DNA of 64,000 nucleotides from Pseudocercospora fijiensis CIRAD86 (Eukaryota > Ascomycota > Dothideomycetes > Mycosphaerellales > Mycosphaerellaceae), in assembly GCF_000340215.1 (NCBI RefSeq), contig NW_006921541.1, positions 491,876 to 555,875 of the forward strand. The letters are read 5' to 3'. The translations under genes were made by a program, and so were the position numbers. The notes under the pieces were generated by a model, which did not search any database, was not told where the DNA came from, and saw only the letters and a list, made by a program, of their open reading frames with translations. This document shows, piece by piece, positions 1 to 10,785 of this stretch; positions within the stretch are counted from its first letter, which is position 1, and each line of letters begins with the position of its first letter.

Positions 1-1370
1 TAGATGAGTATTAGACTAGCGTAAAGAATAAGAAGAAGACTAAAAGCTTATAATGTTACTACTAAGGCCTAGGATTAATGCTACCCCCGGGGTACTATTA
101 GCTAACTAATTAGAAGCAAGCAATTGTTAGCAATAAAGGATAATAAGACTATACTACTATAGTAAACGCGCACCGAGTGTTAACAAGCGCGCTACGACGC
201 GTTAACCAATTGCCTGCTCTTTTAAGGATTCTACCTCTTTACTAACGCGCCCTATAGGTCCCCCTCTTGTTCCCTTATTCCGTCGAGGCCTCGAGGCCTA
301 GGCAATCGGCGTAGCCGGCGCGGCTATATTAGTGACAGTGTTGCGGGGTATGTTACTGTTTAAGAAAGGAAGGATACCGCTATATTAGTAACGGTGTTGC
401 CGAGTTGTTATTAGTTAAAGAAGGTAAAGTTAGCGCTAAGACGACTAGCGCTACTATTATTAATATTACTTGCTATTATCGCTACGCCTATAGATACAAC
501 CTTACCTACACTACGAGCCTAAGGCACCTTAATCAAACTTTAATCAAAACTTTGATTAAAACTTTAAGCCGCTTAAAGGATTGAGCGACTAATAGACTAG
601 CTAACTAAGGGCAAAACTATAGAGCTAAGCTAGCCGGGGTCGATCTTGCGGATAATAGGTTACTCCTCGATCTATCTAACCCTTTAAGCGAGGCGAACCT
701 CTACTACTATACTTATAATAGCCTTTACCTATAGAAACTAGACGAGCTGTGTTTTTTGAAAAGATAAGATAAGATTGACACTTAAAGGCTACTAAACCTA
801 GCTAATTAGGGCTAGCGAAACTACGAACAATAAGAACAATAACCCTCGGAAGCGAACAAACCCTTAGAAGCGGACATTACTAGGTCTTTTAAGAGTAGAC
901 GCAAAGAACTCGGTACGATATTACTTAGAGCGGAGGTAGGGCTGCAATACCTCGTACGTCTACCTATTATAGTAGGGAAGACGCGCTCGTATTATAATTA
1001 GTCGATAGCCCTTAATTCTTGTAGCTTTATATCCCTTCACTTTATTATATATAAGGATAGCGTAGTTAGAGTTGTATATTGTATTGTTTAGAGGTGAGGT
1101 TTGATATAGTTACATAATTAGGTAGTTAAGTGTTTAATTTAGCGCGGCTAAGCAGCTTATTAGACTTACTAAGTTAGCGGCAATAGAGGTCGGGATTAGA
1201 ATATAGGTAGGCTACGAGGGCGCGGCCTTTAGAAGGGAAGCGTATATTAGGGCTAAAGAGGCTATACGTAATTGGTATATAACTAGGCCGAGTGAAGCTA
1301 GGGTCTCGATGCCTTAGGTAGGGCTTAGCGCTTAGCGTTAGGCTAACTCTCCTACCTTCCTCCCTCTCCT
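1..1370. repeat. RIP-mutated repeat DNA, unclassified
   Basis: This is TpA-rich, CpA/TpG-poor DNA with CpG retained and no open reading frame of note. It does not continue the minus-strand coding signal of the LINE relic that begins near 1380, so a junction between two elements lies close to 1370. Positions 880-1150 match, in opposite orientation, a segment near 43.3-43.5 kb, so at least part of this stretch belongs to a dispersed repeat family. The family could not be named. Confidence 0.6.
880..1150 (+). repeat. Dispersed repeat copy A, possible tRNA-derived (SINE-like) unit
   Basis: This segment shares a 22-base exact run (agagtagacgcaaagaactc plus gg) and further interrupted similarity with the reverse complement of about 43280-43530. 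The shared parts include a block reading tagcg(c/t)agttagag/a, which resembles a pol III A box, and a later block ending in gtgtttaatct, which could be a mutated B box. The similarity is seen directly. The SINE interpretation is inference, because both copies are heavily RIP-mutated. Confidence 0.45.
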
Positions 1371-1379
1371 TCTAGATCC

Positions 1380-2640
1380 TTATCGAATACTACTCGTACC
1401 TACTACCACCCTATCTACCTGCTAATATACCCTTCTCACATAGTATATCCTTATCCTGTTTAGGTCTCCTTGCCTATTTAGCTATCCTCTATATCTCCTC
1501 TAGTTTCTTTGTAATTATTCCTATTATAGATCTCTATTCTTATATCTTGTCTTTCTTAATCTAGATCTTCTTTTCCTAGTAGGCTTTATTATAGTTGTCC
1601 TATACTTCCTAGGTGTAGGTTTGTATCTACTACCTCCTAGCTTTCCTTACTACTTTAACCTTCCTTATATACTTACTAGTCTAGTATAGTTGCTAGTATA
1701 GTAAATGTTTCTTTGCTAGGGTATACTTTCTAGCTACCTGTTTTAGGATTCCTATTAGTTCTTCTACTACCTTATTAATATCCTCTAGCCTTAGTAGGTG
1801 CTTTGTTAAGAGTTCCTCTAGTTTTAGGTCCCTTTCTAGTTCCTCCCTAATCCTACCCTATTAGGTACCTTTCTAGTTAAGCTTCTCCTCTAGTTCCCTT
1901 TCCTAATTAGCTTAGACATTTAGCTCAATCTATACTAGGAAGTAGTCTAATGATTCTTCTAGTTCCTAGTTGACCCTATATCTTATAATCCTATTCCTAA
2001 TCTAGTGTAATATAAAGTATAGGTCTAGTATACTGCTACTTCCTCTTGCCTCCTAAGTAATTAGTCCCTTTAGGGTAACAATTTCTATTCCTTCCCTCTC
2101 TAATATATCAATTAGTCTTCCTACTAGGAAGTAGTAAGCTAGGGTAAAGTCTAAGCCCTAGAGGGGGTAGTAGAGGTTGAAATCCCTAAGTAGGATTTAG
2201 TAGGTGTTCCTCTAGATAACTCTAGATAGTCTTTCTAGGGTTTTTAGTTAGGTACTGCTTCTTAAGTCTAGTAGTAGGTTGTATATATAGTAGACTTAGA
2301 GTATACCTTAGGATATCTCTACTTAAATTAATATTAGGTCCCTATCCTCCTATAGTATAGCCTACTAGGTTTCTATATCTATCTCCTTGCTAATGTAGAT
2401 ACATATCCTTAGGGCTCCCTAGTTGTAGATAATTAGGTAGTATCTTAGGTCTTTAACTGTTACTAGTCTCTTCGTATATAGGTTAAGCTAGGGCTCTTAG
2501 ATTGCAATAATATAATGTTCTTTTAGGTTTAGTGCTTAAAGGAAGCTCCTCTATACCTTATCTTTACTCTTATTAATATTATACTATATAATATTTAGTA
2601 ATGTTGCAATGTTTATTAGGTTTTATCTATATTATTTCCC
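1380..2640 (-). pseudogene. LINE ORF2 endonuclease relic, lacking RT
   Basis: On the minus strand, with stops read through, an exonuclease-endonuclease-phosphatase (APE-like) domain is visible. It has an IIAIQEP segment with the metal-binding Glu, then RDFNLYYPL at about 2161-2191 (family consensus GDFN-hH-PLWG, so His is Tyr here), then a late S-S-I-L-D-L block near 2010-2030. After it comes a basic, aromatic linker typical of the region between endonuclease and RT in Tad elements. The domain nicks target DNA in live elements. The missing RT and the numerous stops make this a dead fragment. Confidence 0.7.
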
Positions 2641-2799
2641 TATAAGTTTTCCTTTAGTCTTCCCTTACTTTAGACTAACATTTAACTAAGCTTTATCTAC
2701 CCTACTTCCTTTCCTATAATATTAAGGTATCTTAGTCTCCCTAGTTGCTAGTAGCTCTCTTATGCTTATAAGGCCCTAAATATAAACCTATTATCTTGT

Positions 2800-3905
2800 C
2801 TAGACCTCTTTTGTAGTACTTAGCTAGGTTGCTTCTATACCTAGCTACCCTAGCTCGTTGTATATCTTTTTAGTATATTGATTCTAGCTTCCTTTGCCTT
2901 CCTAGCTGCCTGTATTCTTACTAGGCATTCCTTCGCCTAAGAGGGGTGTCTTTTAGTACAGTATATATATCTTGCTTCTCCCTTATATGCTTTGTATTCT
3001 TTAACCTAGTAATCCCCTATATAATAAGAGTAGGTGTTAGTTGTCTTTATATACTTAGCTGCTAAGTGTCTATAGTATTAACATTTGAAGCACTATATTA
3101 TCCTATAGTTGCTTCTATATATCTCTGTTTCTAATCTTTCGAAGTCCTAGAACAATCCCTAGTCTAGTACTATATTAGCTTGCTCTATACTCCCTATCTA
3201 GATAATTAGGGAAGACTACTTCTTAGTCTCTTCGATTTTCCTTTTAATCTATACCACTTTTGTAATCTTTAGGCCTAGGTATATAGCTTAGTTTTGTCTC
3301 TATAGGCTCTTAATATCCTATTCTTCCTTAAAGCTTCTTATTATACTATAGGCTATAATTATAAATTGCTATTAGGAGACCTTTGCTGTTTTCCCTATCT
3401 TTATTGTCTATTCTTTTTATATTTCTAGCTTCTTTTTGTCCTGCTCTTATACTATAAATAGCTTGATTACCCCTTTACCTTCGTTCCTAGCCCTAATTAC
3501 CTCTTTAACTATAATTCTTTCTATAATCTCTTTCCCTATAAGTCCTTAGATTTCCTTTTGCTCCTATAGGTCCGTAATATAGACTCTAACTACTATCCTC
3601 GGGGGTTTTAGCGCCTCCTAACTAGCTACTACTGCCTAGGTATAGTAGTTTAGGCTTGTCTCCTATTGTTTCTTTATAATCTTTACTACGACTATATTAG
3701 CTACCTTTGTAATTACGTAGGTTGCCTAGTTATATATTGCTTTTAGTCCTCTAAGGAGTTCTAAGATTATTATCCTATATGCCCTCTTAGAGGTTCTTCT
3801 ATCTTCCGCCTTTAGTACCTCCTCTGCCCTAGTATATAGTGCTTTCTATTCGTCCTCCCTTCCTTCTTAACTGTCTTCCCTTCGTCCCTAATTGTTCGCT
3901 GCCAT
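2800..3905 (-). pseudogene. LINE ORF1 (gag-like, zinc knuckle) relic
   Basis: The relic starts at the minus-strand ATG at 3903-3905 and runs with scattered TAG/TAA codons. Its N-terminal half is charged and helical. The C-terminal part holds zinc-knuckle-like motifs, with a clear CFKC at about 3080-3092 followed by a spaced series where Cys and His are expected but Tyr is found (for example HLAAKYIK, where C is normal). TGC/TGT to TAC/TAT and CAC/CAT to TAC/TAT are what TpG-to-TpA and CpA-to-TpA changes produce. Retroelement gag proteins of this type bind the element RNA. This copy cannot encode an intact product. Confidence 0.7.
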
Positions 3906-4434
3906 TCCGCTAAGATATTTGTTCGAAGAATATAAGAGTCAGGACAGTTGTAGAGGGAAAGCATACGAAAGAAAAAGAAGAAGAATCATGGCGGCGAGGT
4001 CTCAGATAGATGGGATTTTTTGCATCCTTCGATCATGGATCTCGTAAAAGAAGGGGAAAAGAAAGGAGAAATGGGGAAGAAGAATTAAACGAGGTCTTAT
4101 TGTAGATGGAAGGTAGGAGCAGTTCATGCTTTGAGCTTTTTTTCTTTTTACAATTGAGTCTGATAAAAGAAAAGAGAAGGTCTACATATATATATCGTGC
4201 TGTCTACCTTTCCTTCCTGTTCTTCGTAACGATGCGAACGTTCGTCGTCCACTTCCAAAATTTGTGCAAGGAAGTGGTTGGCCCAGAAATCGATTCGTTG
4301 AATGTACGAGCGAGTGAGCAAGACGTCAAGCGTTCGTTTATAGACAAAAGCCCATCGTGGGAAAAGTGGTGACAGGAAGGAACGAGGTGGGTTGCAGTTT
4401 GGGTATGCTTCGGGTACTGTAGAATAAACCAAGA
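3906..4434. other. Intergenic, LINE 5' flank to host gene
   Basis: Base composition changes from RIP-like to ordinary within this stretch. Polypurine runs (gaaagaaaaagaagaagaa near 3970-3990 and around 4050-4080) are present. Short open frames on both strands overlap each other and lack coding character. No gene is supported here. Confidence 0.5.
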
Positions 4435-5820
4435 TCAGATCATTTTCTTCTTCTTGGCAGCTCTGCTTTCCTCCTCTGACTCTGCCGCTCTCTTGGCAGT
4501 CTGTAGGAGAGAATTTCGAAGTTCCTCGACAAGATCATCGCTTATCGGTCCACTCAACACCACCTTCTTCACACCTCTCGGGCCTCGCAATAATGGCCTC
4601 AACGCTCTTTGCGCTTTATTCCAGGTTCGAACGGACTGGATGTTGGGGTCGTGTACAGTGATGGAGAGCTTGCCGTTGCCATCAACATCAGCTTCCAGAG
4701 AATCTATGTTGAGGATTTGTGCTGTGTAACGCTTGTCGCGCTTCTGGATGGATTGCTGGAAGTCGATGGTCATATTGTCGAGATGCTTGGCAGCGGAGAG
4801 GGTGGCCATTGCTTCGGATACCTTGGCCTCGAGAATGTCGATGTCTTTCGAGATGGGCGCTGGCGGCAGGGAGATGATTAAGGTGACGTTGCGCATGTAT
4901 GATGCAGCTCGTGCTGTCATGGGCCATGGAAGTGAATCTTTATGCTTTGCTGGATTTGGCAGTATTCTTGTCCAGGTTTGAAATTGCCTGAAATCTGTCG
5001 ATCGCACAGCATTCTCAATTGTACCTGCTGTGATGTGGAGAATGAAGCTGTTTTCGGCGAAGAAGAATGAATAGACTTCTTCCTGGAGGCGTTTACAAGT
5101 CGCAGCTAATGCCAAGTGTGCGCTCGCTGTCGCCGGCGGACGATCGGTCGTGTTGTATCGTACAGGCTGGTATCTCTTCATGACGCCGTCTGGAGGAGGC
5201 GCATTCTCCATCACTGCTGGTTGCGATGTAAACTTCTGGACGATGGGGACACTTCGAGTTGTGTCAAGGCGGGCTGGAAAGAAGTGGTAGGTCGTATTGC
5301 ATGGCAGCAAATAATTAATAATATGTTGAAGAAGTTCTGTGGGGAGTTCTGTAATCCGGCAGCTGTCGTTTTGAGGTGGGGTTGTCGCAAGTTTTTCATC
5401 TTTCATAATGTCAAGCGAGGGATCCGCCAGATGGGAGTTCTGCACTGCGTACATTAGATCGCCCAGGCAAGATGGTATTCCAACTCTGGGCGCTGAACCC
5501 GGGCAACTTGCTGATCCTCCGCAGTTGATGCATTGATGAGGCTGCTCTCTAATCCATCGGCCGCATATGGTTGCATTGAGGATTCCGGATAGATACGGCA
5601 CCCATTCACCACGCTCTGGACTGAGGTATTGCACACCCCAGGGAGTCATCCTCGCTTGCTTGTCCTGTGCCCAGTCGATGACCTTCTGACGATTCAGTTT
5701 CATGCTCTCACGGTGATGCCATCCCAAAGGACTCGACAGCAGATCAGACGCTCCCCGAATCGAGTACCAGATCCTGTTGAGCCATTCGGACGGAAGGTCT
5801 CGGGTGTCAATGGCAGCCAT
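4435..5820 (-). CDS. F-box-like (2EXR-type) hypothetical protein
   Basis: This is an intronless gene of 461 residues. I chose the ATG at 5820, whose context (CAACATGGCT) is good; the frame is open further upstream but only with non-ATG codons. A Cys-rich patch CINCGGSASC sits near residue 100. Near residue 150 comes an F-box-like helix, RITELPTELLQHIINYLL, typical of the large fungal family of F-box/2EXR proteins. The C-terminus is lysine-rich (AAKKKKMI) and could act as a nuclear signal. F-box proteins usually recruit substrates to SCF ubiquitin ligases, but no substrate-binding repeats are visible, so the function is unknown. The gene is transcribed away from the proline-rich gene at 6623, leaving an 800-bp shared upstream region. 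Confidence 0.75.
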   Translation of the reverse strand: MAAIDTRDLPSEWLNRIWYSIRGASDLLSSPLGWHHRESMKLNRQKVIDWAQDKQARMTPWGVQYLSPERGEWVPYLSGILNATICGRWIREQPHQCINCGGSASCPGSAPRVGIPSCLGDLMYAVQNSHLADPSLDIMKDEKLATTPPQNDSCRITELPTELLQHIINYLLPCNTTYHFFPARLDTTRSVPIVQKFTSQPAVMENAPPPDGVMKRYQPVRYNTTDRPPATASAHLALAATCKRLQEEVYSFFFAENSFILHITAGTIENAVRSTDFRQFQTWTRILPNPAKHKDSLPWPMTARAASYMRNVTLIISLPPAPISKDIDILEAKVSEAMATLSAAKHLDNMTIDFQQSIQKRDKRYTAQILNIDSLEADVDGNGKLSITVHDPNIQSVRTWNKAQRALRPLLRGPRGVKKVVLSGPISDDLVEELRNSLLQTAKRAAESEEESRAAKKKKMI

Positions 5821-6258
5821 GTTGATGTGCTTCTCGTGCTCGTCGACGTTCGCATGTGTAGGTCGCACGAAGCCGCAGTCTTATATATGTGGAAATTGAG
5901 GCTGGGCGGAGGCGTGTGCAATCATGCGAAAAGACCAAGGCAGAAGCATGTCGTGGCGCTGGAAGGTGAGAACAGATGGAGCCGTCTCGGCCTTGAAGCA
6001 GTGGGAAGGATGCGGGCCCATTTCTACTAACCACGTTTTTGATATGGTTTTGTGACAAATAACAGCCCCCGATTGGCAGGCCCTTGCGCGCAGAGCACGG
6101 ACGAACCGATGGAGGAGATTCTAGCCTTCTAGGCAGAAATTGCGACGATCTCGAAGCAGCCTTACGCTACACCGTGCCAGCGCGTGTCACAGCCTTTTTG
6201 CATGACTCGGAGATGAGATGTGACGCCTCTCAGACAGACACGGCGCACAGCTCGGGTA

Positions 6259-6284
6259 GCGGCGGCGGCGGCGGCGGCGGCGGC
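6259..6284 (+). repeat. (GGC)n microsatellite
   Basis: About eight or nine uninterrupted ggc triplets lie in the intergenic region between divergent genes. No coding gene covers them. Confidence 0.85.
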
Positions 6285-6328
6285 ATTGGCATCGGACGTG
6301 GGTGGGCCAATCGCCGCCGGAACAGTGA

Positions 6329-6390
6329 TGGGTGGTGGGTGGTGGGTGGTCGGTGGTGGGAGGGAGGGGAGGGGAGGGGAGGGGAGGGGA
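6329..6390 (+). repeat. G-rich tract with G-quadruplex potential
   Basis: A run of gggtggtgggtggtgggtgg-type units is followed by six tandem gggga-like units. The many GGG/GGGG runs separated by one or two bases meet the usual quadruplex pattern several times over. It lies about 230 bp upstream of the ATG at 6623. Confidence 0.8.
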
Positions 6391-6622
6391 TGCTCGAGCA
6401 CAAGCTTCTCACCGAACAAGGATCGCGCGTCCACTGGCTGACGAAATGACGATCTAGTTTCTGCTGTTCCTGTCGCTCACATGGCCGGCCACACATGGTC
6501 TCCTATACCACCGCATGTACATATCAGAATAGCATTATTACCTTCCCTTGTCCTGGCAGGCTTGAGTTCATGTGCGCGGGCCTGAGAGCTGGACTCGAGG
6601 CCGGGACGGACACCTATGCACA

Positions 6623-8440
6623 ATGTCCAGCAATCCATTCCGGCGCTCGCGCACACTTGACGCCGATCCATCCTCAGCAAACATCTTTGATACCACAACA
6701 CCTCCCGCAGCTCCGGAAGTCGCGGCTTCCAGTAAGATGGCTTGAGTCGCACAGCCAGTGTGGCCTTGAGTAGGATAGGCGTGTTGACTCGTCGCAGCGA
6801 CACCCCCAAAGCGAACAAAGAAAAAGAAGGTAGTGATCCAGACCCCACCGCACTCGCCAGAGTTTGTATACAGTCCCGAGAATGGAGGAAGAAGATTGCC
6901 GGCTGCAGACTCTGCCACGAGAGCCCCATTGCCTCCGCCGCACACGGATTCGAGTACGATAGAAGATAGCGAGAGTGAGTCCACGAGCACGGCCGACGAT
7001 TCAGAGCTGGAGAGGCCCGCGGCAGCCAATGCAGGACGGAATCTTGGGGCAATGCCGCCGCCGGGAGTCGAGGGCACAGGAGCTACGCGTGCGCCATACA
7101 ATCCTTTTGCGAGGACATTGCCTCCGAATGAGGCGGGGCTGGCATATTCACGAGAAAAGACAGAACAGCTGGACGGAAAGGGGGAGAATAAGGAGCAGAG
7201 AAGACCAGTGATGGATATGGACATGTTCAAAAATATATTGATGACCGGAGGACCTGTTCCGGCTGGGCTGAGCACTCAGACGAGACAGCACGACAGCAGC
7301 AGCAATGCTACGGATACCTCCTCGGTATTCGATTCTGCCTATGGTTTGCATCCAGAGTCGCCGTCAATGGGATATGACGACTATCGGTCTGCGTCTGCTT
7401 CAGAGGATGACGACGATCACGAGAAGTCGCAATTGATGGGTGCTGGGAGGTCTGATGATCTTGCACCTCCTGCACCACCCAAACCAAAGCGCGGACCTCA
7501 GACTGTGTCTTTTGCGGATTTTGATCAGTCGATACCACCCAACTTTCTGTCTGCTGGGCCTTCTACACAAACCCAGCATATCACGGGCATTTTGCGGACT
7601 GCTACACCTCCGAAGCCTCATCGCGACCTGAACAAGCCATTACCGCCTCCTCCGCAAGCTGCAAGCGAGCCACCTCCGCCTGCTGTTCCCGCGAAAGATA
7701 TTCCCTCTACTCAACCTGCAACAGTGCCAGCTCCTGCGAGCGAGGATCTGACTCCGAAAAAGGTGCCACCTCCACCACCTTCATCCCGGAGACAGCCTGC
7801 TGGTCACAGCCGAGCAAGAAGTGTTTCGAACGTGTCCAACAATACTTTGGACTCGGTCACTTCTGCACCAGGATCAGAAATCTCCGGTCTGCAGCAAAAG
7901 CCAGAAGACATTGCTATCAAGCCTGCTCCGCCGCCGCCGCCGCATAGAAGGAACATGTTCGGATCGCAACCTCACGCAAACACACCTCCGAGAACTGCGT
8001 CGCCGCTTCAGACCGATAACAAGCTAGCTCCGGTACCTCCGCCTCGTCGTCAGGGCTCGAAGCGTGGCGGGAGCACTGATATCAGCCGACAAACGTCTGA
8101 TGACTCCACAACCACACGCCGTACTGATCCCTCTCCAGCAGCCGGCGGCGCGATTCCTCCACCTCCGCCACCTCGTCGTGAACGAGGGTCGAAACGCACC
8201 AGTCTCGATGGACCACCTGCTTCCCTCTCACGGAGACTCAGTGGAGATCATCATCGTGATACTAGCTTTGACAGTGAAAGACCGGCGTCCATCTCTAGCT
8301 TGCAAAAGGTTGCTGAGATAGGAGAGTCCACTGAGCACGCCGTGTCCTCGCCTGATTCGAGTCGTGACATTCTGGCCGATATGGCCGCTTTCCAAGCTGA
8401 GATTGACGCCTTGAGGGCCGAAGGCACCAAAGCACGATGA
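6623..8440 (+). CDS. Proline-rich disordered protein, one intron
   Basis: Exons are 6623-6731 and 6798-8440. The intron, 6732-6797 (66 bp), has a GTAAGA donor and a CGCAG acceptor, and removing it joins an N-terminus beginning MSSNPFRRSRTLD in frame to TTPPKRTKKKKVVIQTPP. The spliced protein is 583 residues. It is almost wholly low-complexity: a basic KRTKKKK patch near residue 42, acidic DDDDHEK near residue 245, then many PPPP and PPPPPP runs interspersed with R/K, resembling SH3-, EVH1- or profilin-binding sequences. A short predicted helix, ILADMAAFQAEIDALRAEG, ends it. Poly-proline proteins of this form often link to actin or endocytic machinery, but that is inference. No catalytic domain is seen. 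The start is fixed by the good ATG and the clean splice. Confidence 0.75.
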
Positions 8441-8948
8441 GAAGAGGCATAAGACGGAATGATCCCCGTAAAAGCTGCACCGCAACACCATATGCTGACC
8501 AACCGATGAATGTGAGGAAGTCGCATCTGTATTGGTTCCGGAGCTATCGTGAAAATCTCGCTTCCAAGAGTGCGGCGAAGAGCAATTAGTATTGCCGACA
8601 TCGATCCCGCAACTGGTCCAAAAGATCGGCAGGATCGTCTTCCAAGCGCTCTCCACGAGTCTACGTGTGGAGTACATTCTGTGTCAGCTTCAATTGGCTG
8701 GGTTACGCGAGTTGCGTACGGCAAGGATCCAAGCGCACCGCGACAATGTTGTTGCGACAAAGAGACGGTGAAATCCCGAACGGTTGCCTGACTGAGATTG
8801 GTTACGGAAACATTTCCCCTCTTTCGGCCTCACTTGTCTCGACCTCAATTGTCTTGACCTCACCTGTTTCGGCCTCACCTTTTCAGCTATCTCGCCACAT
8901 ATCCATCCACTGCCCTGCCTCGTATGTGTCTCACTCGGGCTCAACACC
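8441..8948. other. Intergenic region upstream of MFS transporter
   Basis: No gene is supported. The main structure is a four-copy 15-bp tandem repeat (8825-8884), annotated separately, in the presumed promoter or 5' UTR of the transporter at 8949. Overlapping minus-strand frames are shadows. Confidence 0.5.
8825..8884 (+). repeat. 15-bp tandem repeat, four copies, upstream of MFS gene
   Basis: Four consecutive 15-base units match the pattern (c/t)g(g/a)cctca(c/a)(t/c)tgt(c/t)t, the last copy being diverged. The array ends 64 bp before the ATG. Its pyrimidine-rich strand is the coding strand, which suits a fungal promoter or 5' UTR CT tract. It could be a multiplied regulatory site, but no factor can be named. 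Confidence 0.7.
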
Positions 8949-10715
8949 ATGGATCCCGACATTGCCGACAAAAGGCTCAAGGACCTGCGAGTTGAAGAGA
9001 TCACAGTCAAGACGACAGGTGCCGATGCACGAGCGACTGCGCAGTATGAAATCGATCCTATTCGGGAGAAAGCCTTGGTTCGCAAGCTTGACATACGGGT
9101 TGTGCCAATCTTGTGGTTTCTGTTCATGCTTGCCTTCTTGGACAGGACAAACATTGGTACGATGACATGTGAACGAGATATGAATAAGTCTATAGCTCAA
9201 GAAATGATGGACTGATCGTCAAATTCAGGCAATGCAAAGATCCAAGGCATGACCGCTGATCTGAACATGAAAGGCAATGACTACAACGTCGCCCTGTTCA
9301 TCTTTGTACGACTCTCAGCCAAGACGTGTGCCGTTTGAGCATGCAAAAGCTGACACATCTTGTGCCGCCCTAGTTCATCCCATACATTCTCTTCGAAGTG
9401 CCATCGAATATTCTGATCAAGCGAATGGCGCTCTCTACCTGGATCGCACTCATCATGACACTGTGGGGCATTGCCACCATTGGCGAAGGTCTTGTCCGAA
9501 ACAATGCTGGGCTCCAAGCCATGCGCTTCCTAATCGGACTTTTCGAGGCCGGCTTCTTTCCCGGATGTGTATACCTCATCAGTATGTACTACAAACGATA
9601 CGAATTACAATGGCGCCTATCAATCTTCTTCACGGGATCAATCCTGGCCGGAGCATTCAGTGGTCTTCTGGCTTATGCGATTGCGAAGATGGACGGTATT
9701 GCCGGCTACAGTATGCATGCGCTTAGTCACCACTTTTCTTTCAAATCTCCTCTGCTGACAACTTCCAGGTGGATGGAGATGGATCTTCATCCTCGAAGGC
9801 ATCTTCACAACCATCATCGGTGTCGGCGCAAAGTTTTTCATCCCAGATTGGCCCGAGACTGCGAAATTTCTGACGCACGGAGAGAAAGAACTCCTCGTCG
9901 CTCGTCTCGCCGCAGATGTCGCCGATGCGAAGATGAATCGCCTCGACAAGAAAGCCGCAAAGCGTATCTTTGGCGATTGGAAAATCTATTGTGGAATCTT
10001 CATGTATTTCGGGATCGTGAATACGGGATATGCGACTTCAGTAAGCGACCAATCTCCCCTCCCACCCCCCTTCCTTCCTCTATAACTAACACTTTTTCTT
10101 TTCTTTTCACCACCGCAGTTCTTCACCCCAACAATCCTCACCCAACTCGGCTACCGCGCCGAAGCAGCCCAAGTCCGCAGCATCCCCATCTTCCTCGTCG
10201 CAACCGCGTTCTGCCTGCTGACCGCCTACCTCACCGACCGTCTCCGCCACCGCTACTCTTTCACATTCATCGGCTGCCTCATCGCCACAATCGGTTACTC
10301 CCTCCTCCTCAACCAATCCCACATCTCCACGGGAATCCAATACATGGCCATCTTCTTCATCGTCACGGGAGGGTACATGTGTCAACCTGTGACTTTGGCG
10401 TGGGTGAATAATTGTATGTCGGGGCATTATAAGAGGAGTGTGAGTTCGGCGATGATGGTGGGGTTTGGGAATTCTGGGGGGATTGTGGCGAGTAATGTTT
10501 TTTTGGAGGGGGAGAGGCCTGGGTTTCGGACGGGGTATGGGGTTAGTCTTGGGTTGGTTTGGGTTTGTGCGGTTGCTTGTGCGTGGTTTTTGGTTGGGGT
10601 GTGGAGGGAGAATGGGAAGAGGGAGAGGGGGGAGAGGGAGTGGAGGTTAGAGGTGGAGGAGAGGGAGAGGGAAAATTTAGGCGATAAACATCCTAGTGTA
10701 CGGATAACATATTGA
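8949..10715 (+). CDS. MFS transporter, allantoate permease-like (anion:cation symporter family)
   Basis: Five exons: 8949-9156, 9229-9305, 9374-9710, 9769-10040 and 10119-10715. All introns are GT-AG, and joining them gives an uninterrupted 496-residue protein. The N-terminus is cytoplasmic and acidic. The first helix carries the family signature LWFLFMLAFLDRTNIGNAKI, followed by FIPYILFEVPSN and RFLIGLFEAGFFPG; the last matches the conserved helix-4 motif of Dal5/TNA1-like permeases. GWRWIFILEG follows after the third intron. About twelve helices are expected, and a charged Arg/Glu-rich tail ends the protein. Relatives carry allantoate, nicotinate, biotin or other small carboxylates across the plasma membrane with protons. 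The substrate here cannot be told. A four-copy 15-bp repeat precedes the start, and an assembly gap lies 70 bp beyond the stop. Confidence 0.9.
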
Positions 10716-10785
10716 GGGCGAAATGTTGGAATCAAACGGAGGAGATGCAGATTCAGCTCCAAAAGCTTTATGTTGTCAAACCTAG

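Larger units (their letters stand above)
1380..3905 (-). mobile_element. RIP-mutated, truncated LINE (Tad/I-like non-LTR retrotransposon)
   Basis: Reading the minus strand through stops gives two consecutive coding relics: a gag-like ORF1 beginning with an ATG at 3905, and an APE-type endonuclease start of ORF2. The order, the CCHC knuckles and the endonuclease motifs are those of fungal Tad1-type LINEs. Most stops are TAG/TAA/TGA where CAG/CAA/TGG is expected, which is the RIP pattern. No reverse transcriptase follows: the coding signal ends near 1380, about where the endonuclease-RT linker should lead into the RT. The 3' two thirds of the element are therefore missing or replaced by another repeat. 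Confidence 0.75.
5821..6622. promoter_or_regulatory. Divergent intergenic region with GGC repeat and G-rich tract
   Basis: This region separates two divergently transcribed genes and so should hold both promoters. It contains a (ggc)n run at about 6259-6284 and a strongly G-rich plus-strand tract at 6329-6390, made of ggtggtgggt units followed by repeated gggga units. The latter has far more than four G-runs of at least three and could form a G-quadruplex. Open frames over this stretch are low-complexity products of these repeats, not genes. Confidence 0.5.

Noticed and set aside
1..1370. LTR of a retrotransposon
   Set aside because: Internal short repeats are present but no TG...CA ends, primer-binding site or second LTR copy was found.
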